DNA from: Shinella fusca
GTDB lineage: Bacteria > Pseudomonadota > Alphaproteobacteria > Rhizobiales > Rhizobiaceae
Length of the DNA: 64,000 nt
Direction of reading: 5' to 3'
NCBI RefSeq assembly: GCF_014203155.1
Contig: NZ_JACHIK010000004.1
Coordinates: 1-64,000, forward strand
The translations under genes were made by a program, and so were the position numbers. Positions 7,892-17,113 of the stretch are shown here, in pieces. Each line of letters opens with the position of its first letter. Position 1 is the first letter of the stretch. Below the pieces are notes generated by a model. It saw only the letters and a list, made by a program, of their open reading frames with translations. It did not search any database and was not told the origin of the DNA.

Positions 7892-10392
7892 GCGACGGGT
7901 TCGATCTTGACTGCGCATTTCTTGAAATCCGTCTGTTTCGAGATGGGATCTGTGGCGTCGAGCGTGACCTTGTTGATGAGCTGGCTGGCATCGAACCACG
8001 GCACGAAGATCACGCCGGGCGGCATGCGGTTGCGCCCGCGCGTCTCGACCCGCGAACGGATCTCGCCGCGCCGCGAGACGATGCGGATTTCCGAGCCCTG
8101 GTTGAGGCCGCGCTTGCGCGCGTCGTCCGCATTCATGAAGCAGCGCGCGCCGGGAAAGGCCTTGAAGAGCTCGGGAACGCGCATGGTCATGGAGCCGGAA
8201 TGCCAGTGCTCCAGCACGCGGCCGGTGACGAGCCAGGTGTCGTATTCCTCGTCGGGCGATTCGGCCGGCGGCTCGTAGGGCACGGCGATGATCGCCGCCT
8301 TGCCGTCCTTGTTGCCGTAGAACTTCACGCCCTCGCCGGGCTTCACATAGGGGTCGTACCCTTCGCGGTAGCGCCACAGCGTCTCCTTGCCGTCGACAAC
8401 CGGCCAGCGCAGGCCGCGCACCTCGTGATAGGTGTCGTAGGGCGCAAGGTCATGGCCGTGGCCGCGGCCGAAGCTGGCATACTCCTCGAAGAGACCCTTC
8501 TGCAGATAGAAGCCGAAATGCTGCGCCTCGTTGTTGTCGTAGCCCGGATCGACCTCGCTTAACGGGAACTTGGCGACGTCGCTCTCGGCATAGAGGACCT
8601 GGTAGAGCGTCTTGCCCTTGTATTGCGGGTTTGCGGCGAGGATATCCGCCGGCCAGACCTCGTCCGTCGTGAAGCGCTTGGAGAACTCGACGAGCTGCCA
8701 GAGGTCGGAGCGCGCCTCGCCGGGCGCCTGCACGAGCTGGTGCCAGACGTGTGTGCGCCGCTCGGCATTGCCGTAGGCGCCTTCCTTCTCCACCCACATG
8801 GCGGCCGGCAGCACGAGATCGGCGCTCATCGCGGTGATCGTCGGATAGGCATCCGAGACGACGATGAAATTATCGGGGTTCCGGTAGCCCCGGTAGGTCT
8901 CGTTGGAGGTGTTCGGCCCGGCCTGGACGTTGTTGTTGACCTGCACCCAGTAGAAATTGAGCTTGCCGTCCTTCAGCATGCGGTCCTGCTCGACGGCGTG
9001 ATAGCCGGGTTTTTCCGGGATGATGCCGTGCGGGATGCGCCAGATCTCCTCGGCGTGCTTGCGGTGCTCGGGGTTCGTCACCGTCATGTCGGCGGGCAGG
9101 CGATGGGCGAAGGTGCCGACCTCGCGCGCCGTGCCGCAGGCCGAAGGCTGGCCGGTCAGCGAGAAGGGGCTGTTGCCCGGTTCGGAGATCTTCCCCGTGA
9201 GCAGGTGCAGGTTATAGACCATCTGGTTCGCCCAGACGCCGCGCACATGCTGGTTGAAGCCCATGGTCCACAGCGACATGACCTTTCGGTCGGGGTCGGC
9301 ATAGAGCTCGGCGAGCTGCTTGAGGAAGCCGGCCTCCACGCCCGTCATCTCGACGGCCTTCTCCAGCGTGTATTCCGAGACGAAGGCCTTGAAGGCCTCG
9401 AAATCGATCGCCTCGGTCTTGCCGGGATCGGCCGAATTGGCCGCATTCACCTCGCGCGGATTGTCCGGGCGCAGGCCGTAGCCGATATCCGTGACGCCGC
9501 GCACGAACTTCGTGTGGTTCTTCACGAAATCCTCGTTCACCCGGCCGGACTGGATGATGTGGTTGGCGATATAGTTGAGGATGACGAGGTCCGTGCCCGG
9601 CTTGAAGACCACCGGGATATCGGCAAGGTCCATGCTACGGTGGGTGAAGGTGGAGAGCACCGCCACGCGCACATGCTCGTTTCCGAGCCGCCGGTCGGCG
9701 ATGCGCGTCCACAGGATCGGGTGCATCTCCGCCATGTTCGAGCCCCACAGCACGAAGGCGTCGGCATGCTCGAAATCGTCGTAGCAGCCCATCGGCTCGT
9801 CCATGCCGAAGGTGCGCATGAAGGCGTAGGCGGCCGAGGCCATGCAGTGGCGGGCGTTCGGATCGAGGTTGTTCGAGCGGAAGCCGGCGCGCATCAGCTT
9901 GGTCGCGGCATAGCCCTCGAAGATCGTCCACTGGCCCGAGCCGAACATGCCGAGCGCCGTCGGTCCCTTCTCCTTCAGCACCTTCTTGGCCTGCTGGGCC
10001 ATCACGTCGAAGGCCTCTTCCCAGGTGATCGGCTCGAACTCGCCGTCCTTGGCGTAGGCGCCGTTGCGCTTGCGCAGGAGCGGCGTCGTCAGCCGGTCGG
10101 CGCCGTACATGATCTTGGAGAGGAAATAGCCCTTGATGCAGTTGAGGCCGCGGTTGACCTCGGCCTGCATGTCGCCGTGGGTGGCGACGACCTTGCCCTC
10201 CTTGACGCCCACCATGACGCCGCAGCCCGTGCCGCAGAATCGGCAGGGGGCCTTGCTCCACTTGATTTCCAGCGCGCTCACCCCGCCGGGCACCGGCTGG
10301 GCGGCCGCGGGCAGGGCGATGCCGGCGGCCGCTGCCGCCACGCCCGCCGCCTGGGCCTTCAGGATGTCACGCCGCGTCAGTTCGCTGCCCAT
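7888..10392 (-). CDS. napA: NapA, catalytic molybdoprotein of periplasmic nitrate reductase
   Basis: 834 residues. It reduces nitrate to nitrite in the periplasm. A twin-arginine signal (TRRDILK, residues 6-12, then an Ala-rich hydrophobic stretch) sends the folded protein through Tat. Cysteines 50, 53, 57 and 85 (CRFCGTGC ... NCIKG) hold the 4Fe-4S cluster, and Cys183 in ARHCMASA is the molybdenum ligand. The start at ATG 10392 places the Tat motif at the usual position; a longer reading to 10419 adds nine residues. Its first 26 bases overlap napD, the usual arrangement. Length and motifs are those of an intact enzyme. Confidence 0.97.
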   Translation of the reverse strand: MGSELTRRDILKAQAAGVAAAAAGIALPAAAQPVPGGVSALEIKWSKAPCRFCGTGCGVMVGVKEGKVVATHGDMQAEVNRGLNCIKGYFLSKIMYGADRLTTPLLRKRNGAYAKDGEFEPITWEEAFDVMAQQAKKVLKEKGPTALGMFGSGQWTIFEGYAATKLMRAGFRSNNLDPNARHCMASAAYAFMRTFGMDEPMGCYDDFEHADAFVLWGSNMAEMHPILWTRIADRRLGNEHVRVAVLSTFTHRSMDLADIPVVFKPGTDLVILNYIANHIIQSGRVNEDFVKNHTKFVRGVTDIGYGLRPDNPREVNAANSADPGKTEAIDFEAFKAFVSEYTLEKAVEMTGVEAGFLKQLAELYADPDRKVMSLWTMGFNQHVRGVWANQMVYNLHLLTGKISEPGNSPFSLTGQPSACGTAREVGTFAHRLPADMTVTNPEHRKHAEEIWRIPHGIIPEKPGYHAVEQDRMLKDGKLNFYWVQVNNNVQAGPNTSNETYRGYRNPDNFIVVSDAYPTITAMSADLVLPAAMWVEKEGAYGNAERRTHVWHQLVQAPGEARSDLWQLVEFSKRFTTDEVWPADILAANPQYKGKTLYQVLYAESDVAKFPLSEVDPGYDNNEAQHFGFYLQKGLFEEYASFGRGHGHDLAPYDTYHEVRGLRWPVVDGKETLWRYREGYDPYVKPGEGVKFYGNKDGKAAIIAVPYEPPAESPDEEYDTWLVTGRVLEHWHSGSMTMRVPELFKAFPGARCFMNADDARKRGLNQGSEIRIVSRRGEIRSRVETRGRNRMPPGVIFVPWFDASQLINKVTLDATDPISKQTDFKKCAVKIEPVA

Positions 10393-10651
10393 CAGCCTCG
10401 TCCTCTTCCATTTCGACATGTTCGAAAACCATGTTTGCCGCGATGACCCCGTCGAGGACGGAGATGCGCATCAGCGTATCGCCGAGCACGCCGGTCGACG
10501 GCCCCTCGATGACGATCACGACCTTGCCCTTGTCCGCGCCGTGCACCTCGACATTCTCGAAGCCCGCAAGGGCGGCAAGCACCGCGTCGAGGCAGCCCGG
10601 CTTTGCGGCGATGACCGCGCTTGAAATGTGATGGCGCCGCACCTCAGGCAT
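10367..10651 (-). CDS. napD: NapD, NapA-specific maturation chaperone
   Basis: 94 residues starting at ATG 10651 ([16 protein letters not shown]). NapD proteins are small cytoplasmic ferredoxin-fold chaperones that bind the NapA Tat signal and delay export until the cofactor is inserted. The fold pattern is visible ([39 protein letters not shown] beta-alpha-beta, then a second half VVIVIEGPS). The C-terminus is acidic. It overlaps napF upstream by 8 bp and napA downstream by 26 bp, so translation of the three is coupled. Confidence 0.9.
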   Translation of the reverse strand: MPEVRRHHISSAVIAAKPGCLDAVLAALAGFENVEVHGADKGKVVIVIEGPSTGVLGDTLMRISVLDGVIAANMVFEHVEMEEDEADGQRTDAA

Positions 10652-11156
10652 GGGCGGCCTCCATCTCCGGCAGCGCCACCGCGACCGCCCCGACGGGACA
10701 GACGGCGATGCACGCGCCGCAGCCCGTGCAGGCATCGGCGGCAAGGTCCGGCACGAAAGGCCCGCCGCGCACCGGGCGAAAGCGGATCGCCCCCGTCGGA
10801 CAGGCATCCCGGCAAGCCTGGCAGTCCACGCCCTGGAAGGGCAGGCACGAGGCGGAGAAGGCGACGATATGGTCGAAGCGGCCGGCAACGCCATCGGCGA
10901 AGACCGGCTCGGGACAGTGCTGCGCGCAGGCGCCGCAGAAGGTGCATTCGCCGACCGCAAAATCCACGGCCGGCAGGCCGTCCGCAAGGCTGAGGATGCC
11001 GGCCGGACAGTGCGCGACGCAGGCGCCGCAGCCGGTACAGGCGGCAAGCCCGTCCTCGGCCCCGTCCTCGGCAAACCCGGGCGGACGGATGCGCAAGGGG
11101 CCGGCCCGCCGGCTGCCTCTCAGGAAATCACGCCTCGACAGTGCCTCGTGCCGCAT
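10644..11156 (-). CDS. napF: NapF, polyferredoxin-type nitrate reductase accessory protein
   Basis: 170 residues with four cysteine clusters for 4Fe-4S centres: CTGCGACVAHCP, CTFCGACAQHCP, CQACRDACP and CTGCGACIAVCP. NapF is cytoplasmic, interacts with NapA and is thought to help mature its Fe-S/Mo centre. The N-terminus MRHEALSRRDFLRG resembles a Tat box but lacks the following hydrophobic core, as in other NapF proteins. It lies between napE and napD in the operon. Confidence 0.94.
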   Translation of the reverse strand: MRHEALSRRDFLRGSRRAGPLRIRPPGFAEDGAEDGLAACTGCGACVAHCPAGILSLADGLPAVDFAVGECTFCGACAQHCPEPVFADGVAGRFDHIVAFSASCLPFQGVDCQACRDACPTGAIRFRPVRGGPFVPDLAADACTGCGACIAVCPVGAVAVALPEMEAAHA

Positions 11157-11166
11157 GGCGCCGCCC

Positions 11167-11358
11167 TCAATGTCCGGGCGGGCCGGGCGGCCCGTAGATG
11201 ATCTGGAACATCCAGACGAGGAAGCCGTAGCCGCCGACCACGCCGACCGCGACGACCGGCCAGATGCCGAAGGCGAGAACGAGGAAGGTGATCAGCTCCC
11301 GGCGCCGGCTGGAGCGCGGCACCTGCGAAGGCGCTTGTTCTGTCGAAATCTCTGACAA
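11167..11358 (-). CDS. napE: NapE, small membrane protein of the nap operon
   Basis: About 63 residues with one or two hydrophobic stretches (ELITFLVLAFGIWPVVAVGVVGGYGFLVWMFQ split by a Pro), followed by the family's C-terminal GPPGPPG. The role of NapE is unknown; it is the first gene of many napEFDABC operons. No ATG is available: I prefer TTG at 11358 because GAGGA lies six bases before it; TTG at 11379 would add seven residues. Confidence 0.85.
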   Translation of the reverse strand: MSEISTEQAPSQVPRSSRRRELITFLVLAFGIWPVVAVGVVGGYGFLVWMFQIIYGPPGPPGH

Positions 11359-11735
11359 GACACTTCCTCGCTTAGGCAAATCGGTGAGCGGATACTAGCA
11401 TCATCGCCTTGAAAAGAAAGTAGAATAAACTTTGTTCCCGCAATCGCCATGAAAATCGCGTAACAACAGTTATGGAACTATTCCGGAAAATACATCGCTC
11501 TGCACCAAATCGGAACGGAACGCCCGTGCAGTTCAAGATTTCCTAAATTCTAAATTTGACGCGTGCCGGGAATTACATGCGAAGGCGCGCCCGCCTTCCC
11601 CGGCACCCCGGCATCGTTTCTCCACGATGCCCCTGCGACGCTATTGCACTTTCACCGTGCGGTCCGTTGCGCTAAAAGTGGCATCGCAAATACCTCTTAT
11701 CGCATGCGGCCCGTCCATGGCCCGGGGGACATTCC
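11359..11735. other. Intergenic region between divergent napE and nsrR
   Basis: 377 bp that must hold the promoters of napEFDABC (leftward) and of nsrR-ccoNOQP (rightward). The part from 11400 to 11570 is AT-rich for this genome. The NsrR-type box at 11676-11698 is described separately. I found no TTGAT-N4-ATCAA (FNR/FixK) or TTGAC-N4-GTCAA (NNR/DNR) palindrome. No open reading frame here looks genuine. Confidence 0.8.
11676..11698 (+). promoter_or_regulatory. NsrR-type operator (NO-responsive)
   Basis: Imperfect 23-bp palindrome with outer arms AAGTGG and CCTCTT. Aligned with the 11-1-11 NsrR consensus known from enterobacteria (AAGnTGnATTT-n-AAATnCAnCTT) it matches 15 of the 19 specified positions. 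It is 37 bp upstream of the nsrR GTG start, so NsrR would repress its own operon including ccoNOQP and the haemoglobin. Confidence 0.65.
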
Positions 11736-12182
11736 GTGCGGATGACGCTTCACACCGATTATGCCTTGCGCATGCTGATCTACATCGCCTCGCGCCGGGA
11801 CGGCCTGTGCACCGTCAACGACGTCGCGGAGGCCTATCGCCTGTCGCGCAACCACCTCCTCAAGGTGGCCCAGACGCTGCGCGGCCTCGGCATCATCGAG
11901 ACGACGCGCGGGCGCAGCGGCGGCATCCGCCTCGCCATGGCGCCGGGCGAGATCAGGGTCGGTGCGCTGGTGCGGGCAACGGAAGAGGAGTTCTCGCTCA
12001 CCGAATGCATGCAGGCACACGGCCGGTCCTGTGCGATCTCCCCGGCCTGCCGGCTCAAGGGAATGCTGCACGAGGCACTCGCCGCCTTCCTGGCGGTACT
12101 CGACAAATATACACTCGAAGATATCGTACGCAACAGGGCCACGCTCGGCCCTCTGCTCGGGCTCGACGCCGCGGCGGCGTAA
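11736..12182 (+). CDS. nsrR: NsrR, Rrf2-family nitric oxide-sensing repressor
   Basis: 148 residues. Starts at GTG 11736 (MRMTLHTDYALRML), which matches the family N-terminus and has GGGGGA upstream. Winged HTH in residues 1-70 (VNDVAEAYRLSRNHLLKVAQTL, then GRSGG wing). Three cysteines, C91, C99 and C105, in the pattern C-x7-C-x5-C followed by RLK mark the Fe-S cluster that reacts with NO; this spacing is that of Gram-positive-type NsrR. The tail DKYTLEDIV is also typical. It begins the operon, with an NsrR box just upstream, so it likely derepresses the cbb3/haemoglobin genes when NO is present. Confidence 0.9.
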   Translation: MRMTLHTDYALRMLIYIASRRDGLCTVNDVAEAYRLSRNHLLKVAQTLRGLGIIETTRGRSGGIRLAMAPGEIRVGALVRATEEEFSLTECMQAHGRSCAISPACRLKGMLHEALAAFLAVLDKYTLEDIVRNRATLGPLLGLDAAAA

Positions 12183-12198
12183 GACGGAAGGAAAACGG

Positions 12199-13857
12199 AT
12201 GGTCACGGGATTGACGGTTTCGGAGCGCCATATGGCTCTCTTCGTGCTCGGCGCGCTGGCGCTCGCCGGGCTTGCCATGGCGGTCGGCGGGCGCGGCGAT
12301 CCGCTCGCCGTGCACGGCTATATCGTTCTCGCCTTCAGCCTCGGCCTCGGCTTCGTCGTGCTCTCGGCGCTCTTTGCGCCGGAGCCGCCGGAAAGCCGGC
12401 TTTCGGAATATTACGACGACCCGACGCGGGTGGGCATCATCCTGTCGCTCGCCTGGGCGGTCGCCGGCATGTTCGTCGGCGTATGGGTCGCCGCGCTTCT
12501 CGCCTGGCCGGAGCTGACCTTCGTGGATTCGGCCTGGGCCAGCTTCGGCCGGCTGCGGCCCGTGCACACCAGCGGCGTCATCTTCGGCTTCGGCGGCAAC
12601 GCGCTGATCGCCACGTCCTTCCACGTCCTCCAGCGCACCTCGCGCGCCCGCCTGCCCGACCAGTTCAGCCCGTGGTTCGTGCTGATCGGCTACAACCTCT
12701 TCTGTCTGATCGCCGCGAGCGGCTATCTCATCGGCGTCACCCAATCGAAGGAATATGCCGAGCCGGAATGGTATGCCGACATCTGGCTGGTCATCGTCTG
12801 GGTCGCCTATTTCGTGCTCTACATCCGCACGCTCCAGCGCCGCAAGGAGCCGCATATCTACGTAGCCAACTGGTACTACATGGCCTTCATCCTGGTCGTG
12901 GCGGTGCTGCACATCGTCAACAACCTCGCCGTGCCCGTCACCTTCGGCCATGCCAAGAGCTATTCGCTGTTCTCCGGCGTGCAGGATGCGATGACGCAAT
13001 GGTGGTACGGCCACAACGCCGTCGCCTTCTTCCTCACCTCCGGCTTCCTCGGCATGATGTACTACTACCTGCCCAAGCGCGCGGGACGGCCGATCTTCTC
13101 CTACCGGCTCTCCATCATCTCCTTCTGGGGCATCACCTTCATGTATATGTGGGCGGGCGCGCACCACCTGCATTACACGGCGCTGCCGCAATGGGTGCAG
13201 ACGCTCGGCATGACCTTCTCCCTCGTGCTGCTGGTTCCCTCCTGGGCCTCTGCCGGCAACGCGCTCGCCACGCTCAACGGCGCCTGGCACAAGGTGCGCG
13301 ACGACGCGACGCTGCGCTTCATGATGGTCGCGGCCGTGTTCTACGGGCTTTCCACCTTCGAGGGCTCGTTCATGGCGATCCGCGCCGTCAACTCGCTCTC
13401 GCACTACACCGACTGGACGGTCGGCCATGTCCATGCCGGCGCGCTCGGCTGGGTGGCGATGATCACCTTCGGCTCGCTCTACGCCCTCGTGCCATGGATG
13501 TGGAAGACGGAGCGCATGTATTCGCCGAGGCTGATCGAATTGCATTTCTGGCTCGCGCTCGCCGGCACCGTCGTCTACGTCTTCGCCATGTGGAATTCGG
13601 GCATCATCCAGGGCCTGATGTGGCGCACCTATAACGACAGCGGCACACTCGCCTACTCCTTCATCGACAGCCTGGTTGCCATGCACCCCTATTATATCGC
13701 CCGCGCCTTCGGGGGCCTCCTGTTCCTGACCGGCGCCGTCGTGTGCTGCGTCAACGTCGCCATGACGATTCGCATGGCGCGCCATGCCCGCAAGGCCGAA
13801 GCCGGCGGCGACGTGCCGCTCTACGGCCAGGCCGGCGCGGCACAGGCAGGAGAATGA
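12199..13857 (+). CDS. ccoN: CcoN, catalytic subunit I of cbb3-type cytochrome c oxidase
   Basis: 552 residues, about twelve membrane helices. Reduces O2 to water at a haem-copper centre and pumps protons; cbb3 enzymes work at very low oxygen. Conserved histidines are in place: H123 (PVHTSG) for the low-spin haem, H272 (WWYGHN) and the pair H322-H323 (GAHHLHY) for CuB, H410 and H412 (GHVHAG) for the haems. ATG 12199 has AAGGA upstream. Sixteen bases separate it from nsrR. The maturation genes ccoGHIS are not in the window. Confidence 0.96.
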   Translation: MVTGLTVSERHMALFVLGALALAGLAMAVGGRGDPLAVHGYIVLAFSLGLGFVVLSALFAPEPPESRLSEYYDDPTRVGIILSLAWAVAGMFVGVWVAALLAWPELTFVDSAWASFGRLRPVHTSGVIFGFGGNALIATSFHVLQRTSRARLPDQFSPWFVLIGYNLFCLIAASGYLIGVTQSKEYAEPEWYADIWLVIVWVAYFVLYIRTLQRRKEPHIYVANWYYMAFILVVAVLHIVNNLAVPVTFGHAKSYSLFSGVQDAMTQWWYGHNAVAFFLTSGFLGMMYYYLPKRAGRPIFSYRLSIISFWGITFMYMWAGAHHLHYTALPQWVQTLGMTFSLVLLVPSWASAGNALATLNGAWHKVRDDATLRFMMVAAVFYGLSTFEGSFMAIRAVNSLSHYTDWTVGHVHAGALGWVAMITFGSLYALVPWMWKTERMYSPRLIELHFWLALAGTVVYVFAMWNSGIIQGLMWRTYNDSGTLAYSFIDSLVAMHPYYIARAFGGLLFLTGAVVCCVNVAMTIRMARHARKAEAGGDVPLYGQAGAAQAGE

Positions 13858-13859
13858 TC

Positions 13860-14594
13860 ATGAAGGAATTCTTCCACCGCAAGATCGAGCGCAACGCCAT
13901 CGGCTTCGTGCTCGCCATCGTCGGCGTCGCCTCCATCGGCGGCCTCGTCGAGATCGCCCCGCTCTTCACCATCCACGAGACGGTGGAGGAGGCACCGGAC
14001 ATGCGGCTCTATACGCCGCTGGAGCTGGCCGGGCGCAACATCTACATCCGCGAGGGCTGTTACGCCTGCCATTCGCAGATGATCCGCACGCTGCGCGACG
14101 AGGTGGAGCGCTACGGCCCCTATTCGCTGGCCGTGGAATCGAAATACGACCACCCGATGCTCTGGGGCTCCAAGCGCACCGGGCCGGACCTTGCCCGCCT
14201 CGGCGGCAAGTATTCCGACGCCTGGCACGTCGCGCATCTCATGAACCCGCGCGACGTGGTGCCGGAATCGGTGATGCCGCGCTACGGCTGGCTGAAACGC
14301 AACGCGCTCAGGATCGACGACCTCGGCGAACACCTCGCCGCCCAGCGCGACGTCGGCGTGCCCTATACCGACGCGATGATCGAGAACGCCGTGGCCGATG
14401 CCCGCGGACAGGCGAACCCCGACGGCCCGGAAGCCGGCGGCGTTGCCGAGCGCTACGGCGAAGCGACGAACGTGCGCGCCTTCGACGGCAACCCGGGCAC
14501 CCTGACGGAGATGGACGCACTCGTCGCCTATCTCCAGATCGTCGGCCAGCTCACGCAGGCCGCCCATCAGGAAACGGCGGCGAAGGAGGAATGA
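13860..14594 (+). CDS. ccoO: CcoO, monohaem subunit II of cbb3 oxidase
   Basis: 244 residues: one N-terminal membrane helix (residues 12-36, IGFVLAIVGVASIGGLVEIAPLF), then a periplasmic domain with the single haem c motif CYACH (67-71) in the invariant REGCYACHSQMIR context. Methionine ligand candidates follow in VMPRYGWL. Two in-frame ATGs exist (13854 and 13860); I choose 13860 because AGGAG then has a 7-base spacing, while 13854 would sit on it. The ccoN stop overlaps this start region. Confidence 0.95.
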   Translation: MKEFFHRKIERNAIGFVLAIVGVASIGGLVEIAPLFTIHETVEEAPDMRLYTPLELAGRNIYIREGCYACHSQMIRTLRDEVERYGPYSLAVESKYDHPMLWGSKRTGPDLARLGGKYSDAWHVAHLMNPRDVVPESVMPRYGWLKRNALRIDDLGEHLAAQRDVGVPYTDAMIENAVADARGQANPDGPEAGGVAERYGEATNVRAFDGNPGTLTEMDALVAYLQIVGQLTQAAHQETAAKEE

Positions 14595-14596
14595 CC

Positions 14597-14767
14597 ATGG
14601 GCATCGACCACGAAAGCGTCGTCGCCGTCTCCAAGAGCTGGGGGCTGTTCTACCTCATCGCCATGGCGGCCGGGGTCCTCGTCTACACGCTCTGGCCGGG
14701 CAACCGGAAGCGCTTCACCCGCGCCAAGACGAGCATTCTCGACAAAAACGACCGGCCGGGGGAATAG
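14597..14767 (+). CDS. ccoQ: CcoQ, small cbb3 oxidase subunit
   Basis: 56 residues with one membrane segment (GLFYLIAMAAGVLVYTLWP) and a basic tail (GNRKRFTRAK) holding the pattern usual after the CcoQ helix. CcoQ stabilises the oxidase complex. As with ccoO, tandem ATGs occur (14591 and 14597); AGGAGG favours 14597. It lies between ccoO and ccoP as expected. Confidence 0.9.
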   Translation: MGIDHESVVAVSKSWGLFYLIAMAAGVLVYTLWPGNRKRFTRAKTSILDKNDRPGE

Positions 14768-14769
14768 GC

Positions 14770-15648
14770 ATGGCAACGGAACGACACGATCCCGCCACCG
14801 GGCGGCTGACCACCGGGCACGAATGGAACGGCATCGAGGAACTGGAGACGCCCATTCCGCGCGTCGTCTTCTTCTTCCTCGCCGTCACCACGCTCTTCGC
14901 CATCGTCTACTGGATCCTCATGCCGGCCTGGCCGGTCGGCGTCACCTATACCAAGGGCCTGCTCGGCATCGACCAGCGCGCCGTGGTGACGAAGCAGGTG
15001 GAGGACGCAGCCACCGCGCGCGCCGCCTGGACCGGCCGCGTCACTGAAGCGAGCCTTGCCGACATCGCCGCCGACCCCGAGCTGATGCACCACGTCCGCG
15101 AGACGGGCCGCACGCTCTTCATCGACAATTGCGCCGCCTGCCACGGCGTGCGCGGCACCGGCGGGCCCGGCTTCCCGAACCTTGCCGCCAAGGCGTGGCT
15201 GTGGGGCGGCGATCCGGACACGATCGAGGAGACGATCCGCATCGGCATCAACGGCACGAGCCCGGACACCCGCGTCTCCGAGATGATGGCCTTCGGCCGC
15301 GGCGGCATCCTGGAAACCGACCAGGTGCGCGCGGTGGCCGCCTATGTGCGCTCGCTCTCCAACCTGCCGATGGGCGAGGCCGACAAGACGCGCATTCCGG
15401 CGGGCAAGGAGATCTTCGCCGAGAACTGCGTGGCCTGCCACGGCGAGGATGCCCGCGGCAGCACGGATGCCGGCGCGCCGAACCTCACCGACGCGGCCTG
15501 GATCTACGGCAGCGACGCGCAGACCGTGTTCACCACGATCTATTCCGGCCGGCAGGGCCATATGCCGAGCTGGGAGGGCCGCCTTTCGCCCGTCGACATC
15601 AAGATGCTGGCGCTCTATGTCGGCACGCTCGGGGCGGAAAACCCATGA
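14770..15648 (+). CDS. ccoP: CcoP, dihaem subunit III of cbb3 oxidase
   Basis: 292 residues. Membrane helix at about 30-54 (RVVFFFLAVTTLFAIVYWIL), then two cytochrome c domains with CAACH (121-125) and CVACH (220-224). It accepts electrons from soluble cytochrome c or the bc1 complex and passes them to CcoO. It follows ccoQ after two bases. Its stop overlaps the ATG of a small membrane protein gene, so the operon continues beyond the oxidase. Confidence 0.96.
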   Translation: MATERHDPATGRLTTGHEWNGIEELETPIPRVVFFFLAVTTLFAIVYWILMPAWPVGVTYTKGLLGIDQRAVVTKQVEDAATARAAWTGRVTEASLADIAADPELMHHVRETGRTLFIDNCAACHGVRGTGGPGFPNLAAKAWLWGGDPDTIEETIRIGINGTSPDTRVSEMMAFGRGGILETDQVRAVAAYVRSLSNLPMGEADKTRIPAGKEIFAENCVACHGEDARGSTDAGAPNLTDAAWIYGSDAQTVFTTIYSGRQGHMPSWEGRLSPVDIKMLALYVGTLGAENP

Positions 15649-15848
15649 GTGCCGGCGCAAGCCCCGGGGCACCGCGCATCAACTGGCGATGGACGTCGCT
15701 TGCCATCGTCGTCGCCGGCACGCTGCTTTTCATCGGCGCCAATGCGCATCTCGTCCATGTCGCGCTGCGCTCGCAGCCCGACTGCGTGCAGCACCTGAAG
15801 AGCGAAGGCGCGGGCGGAACGTTCCGCGCCGCGCAATCGTCCTGCTGA
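15645..15848 (+). CDS. Small single-helix membrane protein, unknown, translationally coupled to ccoP
   Basis: 67 residues starting at ATG 15645, which overlaps the ccoP stop (ATGA). One membrane helix (SLAIVVAGTLLFIGANAHLVHVAL) and then a short tail with two cysteines (SQPDCVQHL and the C-terminal SSC). The N-terminus is Ala/Pro/Gly-rich and probably cytoplasmic. I do not recognise a named family. The overlap and the following AGGAGG of the next gene show it is really translated within the operon. A role in oxidase assembly or haem/Cu handling is possible from context only. Confidence 0.75.
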   Translation: MSAGASPGAPRINWRWTSLAIVVAGTLLFIGANAHLVHVALRSQPDCVQHLKSEGAGGTFRAAQSSC

Positions 15849-15863
15849 AAGGAGGAACATCCC

Positions 15864-16649
15864 ATGGCCACGAGCGAAAAGATCGCTGACGCCCCGCTGC
15901 CGCTCGCCGAACAGCGTCGCCGCCACCTGCCGGCCGGCGCGGCCTTCGGCTGGCTTGCCGCCGGCTGGCGCGACCTCTGGCGCACCCCGCTGCCGAGCCT
16001 CGTCTACGGCTTTGCCGTCTTCCTCCTGTCGGCGGCGGTCGTCTGGTGCCTCTTCCGCATGGAGCTGGACTATATCCTCTTCCCGGCGCTTGCCGGCTTC
16101 ATGGTGGTCGGCCCACTGGTGGCCATCGGCCTCTACCGCAAGAGCCAGGACCTCGAGGCGGGCATCCAGCCGAGCCTTGCACGCATGGTCTTCGTCAAGG
16201 CGCAGTCGGGCGCGCAAGTCTGGTTTACCGGCGCGATCCTGTGCCTCCTGATGCTGGTCTGGATGCGCGCGGCCGTCATCATCTACGCGCTCTTCGTCGG
16301 GCTTCGCCCCTTCCCCGGCCTCGACAACATCGTCGCCATGCTCACCTCGACGCCGGAAGGGCTCGGCATGCTCGTCGTCGGCACCGCCGTCGGCGGGCTC
16401 TTCGCCGCCTTCTCCTTCGCCATCAGCACCTTCGCCATCCCCATGCTGCTGGCCGAGAAGACCGACGCCTTCACCGCCATGGGCACCAGCATCTCGCTCG
16501 TCTTCCGCAACCTGCCGGTCATGCTCGCCTGGGGCGCCATCGTGCTTGTCCTTACCCTCATCGGCCTTGCGACGGGGCTTCTCGGCCTCATCGTGATCTT
16601 CCCGCTGCTCGGCCACGGCACCTGGCACAGCTACCGGGCGATCCGATGA
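15864..16649 (+). CDS. DUF2189-type multi-pass membrane protein
   Basis: 261 residues with about six hydrophobic segments (e.g. SLVYGFAVFLLSAAVVW, FPALAGFMVVGPLVAIGLY, MLLVVGT-like and VLVLTLIGLATGLLGLIVIFPLLGHGTWHSY). The GPLVAIGLY-KSQ and the final PLLGHGTWHSYRA match DUF2189, a family of integral membrane proteins often beside cbb3 oxidase genes; the assignment is by motif memory, not a search. RBS AGGAGG precedes ATG 15864. Function unknown. Its stop overlaps the haemoglobin start. Confidence 0.8.
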   Translation: MATSEKIADAPLPLAEQRRRHLPAGAAFGWLAAGWRDLWRTPLPSLVYGFAVFLLSAAVVWCLFRMELDYILFPALAGFMVVGPLVAIGLYRKSQDLEAGIQPSLARMVFVKAQSGAQVWFTGAILCLLMLVWMRAAVIIYALFVGLRPFPGLDNIVAMLTSTPEGLGMLVVGTAVGGLFAAFSFAISTFAIPMLLAEKTDAFTAMGTSISLVFRNLPVMLAWGAIVLVLTLIGLATGLLGLIVIFPLLGHGTWHSYRAIR

Positions 16650-17113
16650 GAGGAAGGCCCGCTCCCGCCCGCACCGTGGTCATCGACGGCAAGCTCCTGC
16701 CGGAGGTGCTCGACGAGGCGATGGTCCACGCCGTCGTGCACGGCTTCTACGACGAGATCCGCAAGGACGACCTGCTCGGCCCGATCTTCAACGGCGTGAT
16801 CGCGCCAGAGGACTGGCCGGTGCACCTCGCCAAGATGTGCGACTTCTGGTCCGCCACGCTGCTGCGCACCGACCGCTACGACGGCCGGCCCCTGCCGCCG
16901 CATCTCGCCATCCCCGAACTCGGGCAGGAGCATTTCCACCGCTGGCTCTCGCTCTTCCGCGCCACGGTCGAACGGCTCTGCCCGCCGGAGGTCGCCGACC
17001 TCTTCCTCGACCGGGCGCTGCGCATCGCCCATTCCTTCCGCCTCGCCATCGCCTTCCACCGCGGCACGGATACCACCGGCATCGTGCCGATCTCGCGGGA
17101 GGCGTTGTCATGA
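16646..17113 (+). CDS. Group III truncated haemoglobin
   Basis: 155 residues starting at ATG 16646 within the stop of the preceding gene. The globin pattern is clear: FYDEIRKDDLLGPIFN near 35-50, W-P-V-H-L-A-K-M-C-D-F-W-S (distal side), YDGRPLPPHLA then ELGQEHFHRWLSLF, in which the His of EHFHRW region is the proximal haem ligand. Group III globins in related bacteria are linked to NO or nitrite stress and to respiratory oxidases. Position in an nsrR operon supports an NO-scavenging or NO-protecting role for the oxidase, which is inference. Confidence 0.9.
   Translation: MRGRPAPARTVVIDGKLLPEVLDEAMVHAVVHGFYDEIRKDDLLGPIFNGVIAPEDWPVHLAKMCDFWSATLLRTDRYDGRPLPPHLAIPELGQEHFHRWLSLFRATVERLCPPEVADLFLDRALRIAHSFRLAIAFHRGTDTTGIVPISREALS

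Noticed and set aside
11400-11570. FNR/FixK or NNR box for nap or nsrR
   Set aside because: Only half-sites such as TTGAC at 11557 without the symmetric partner.
12055-13785. 576-codon open frame opposite ccoN
   Set aside because: Same kind of antisense shadow; CcoN has all catalytic histidines in the plus frame.
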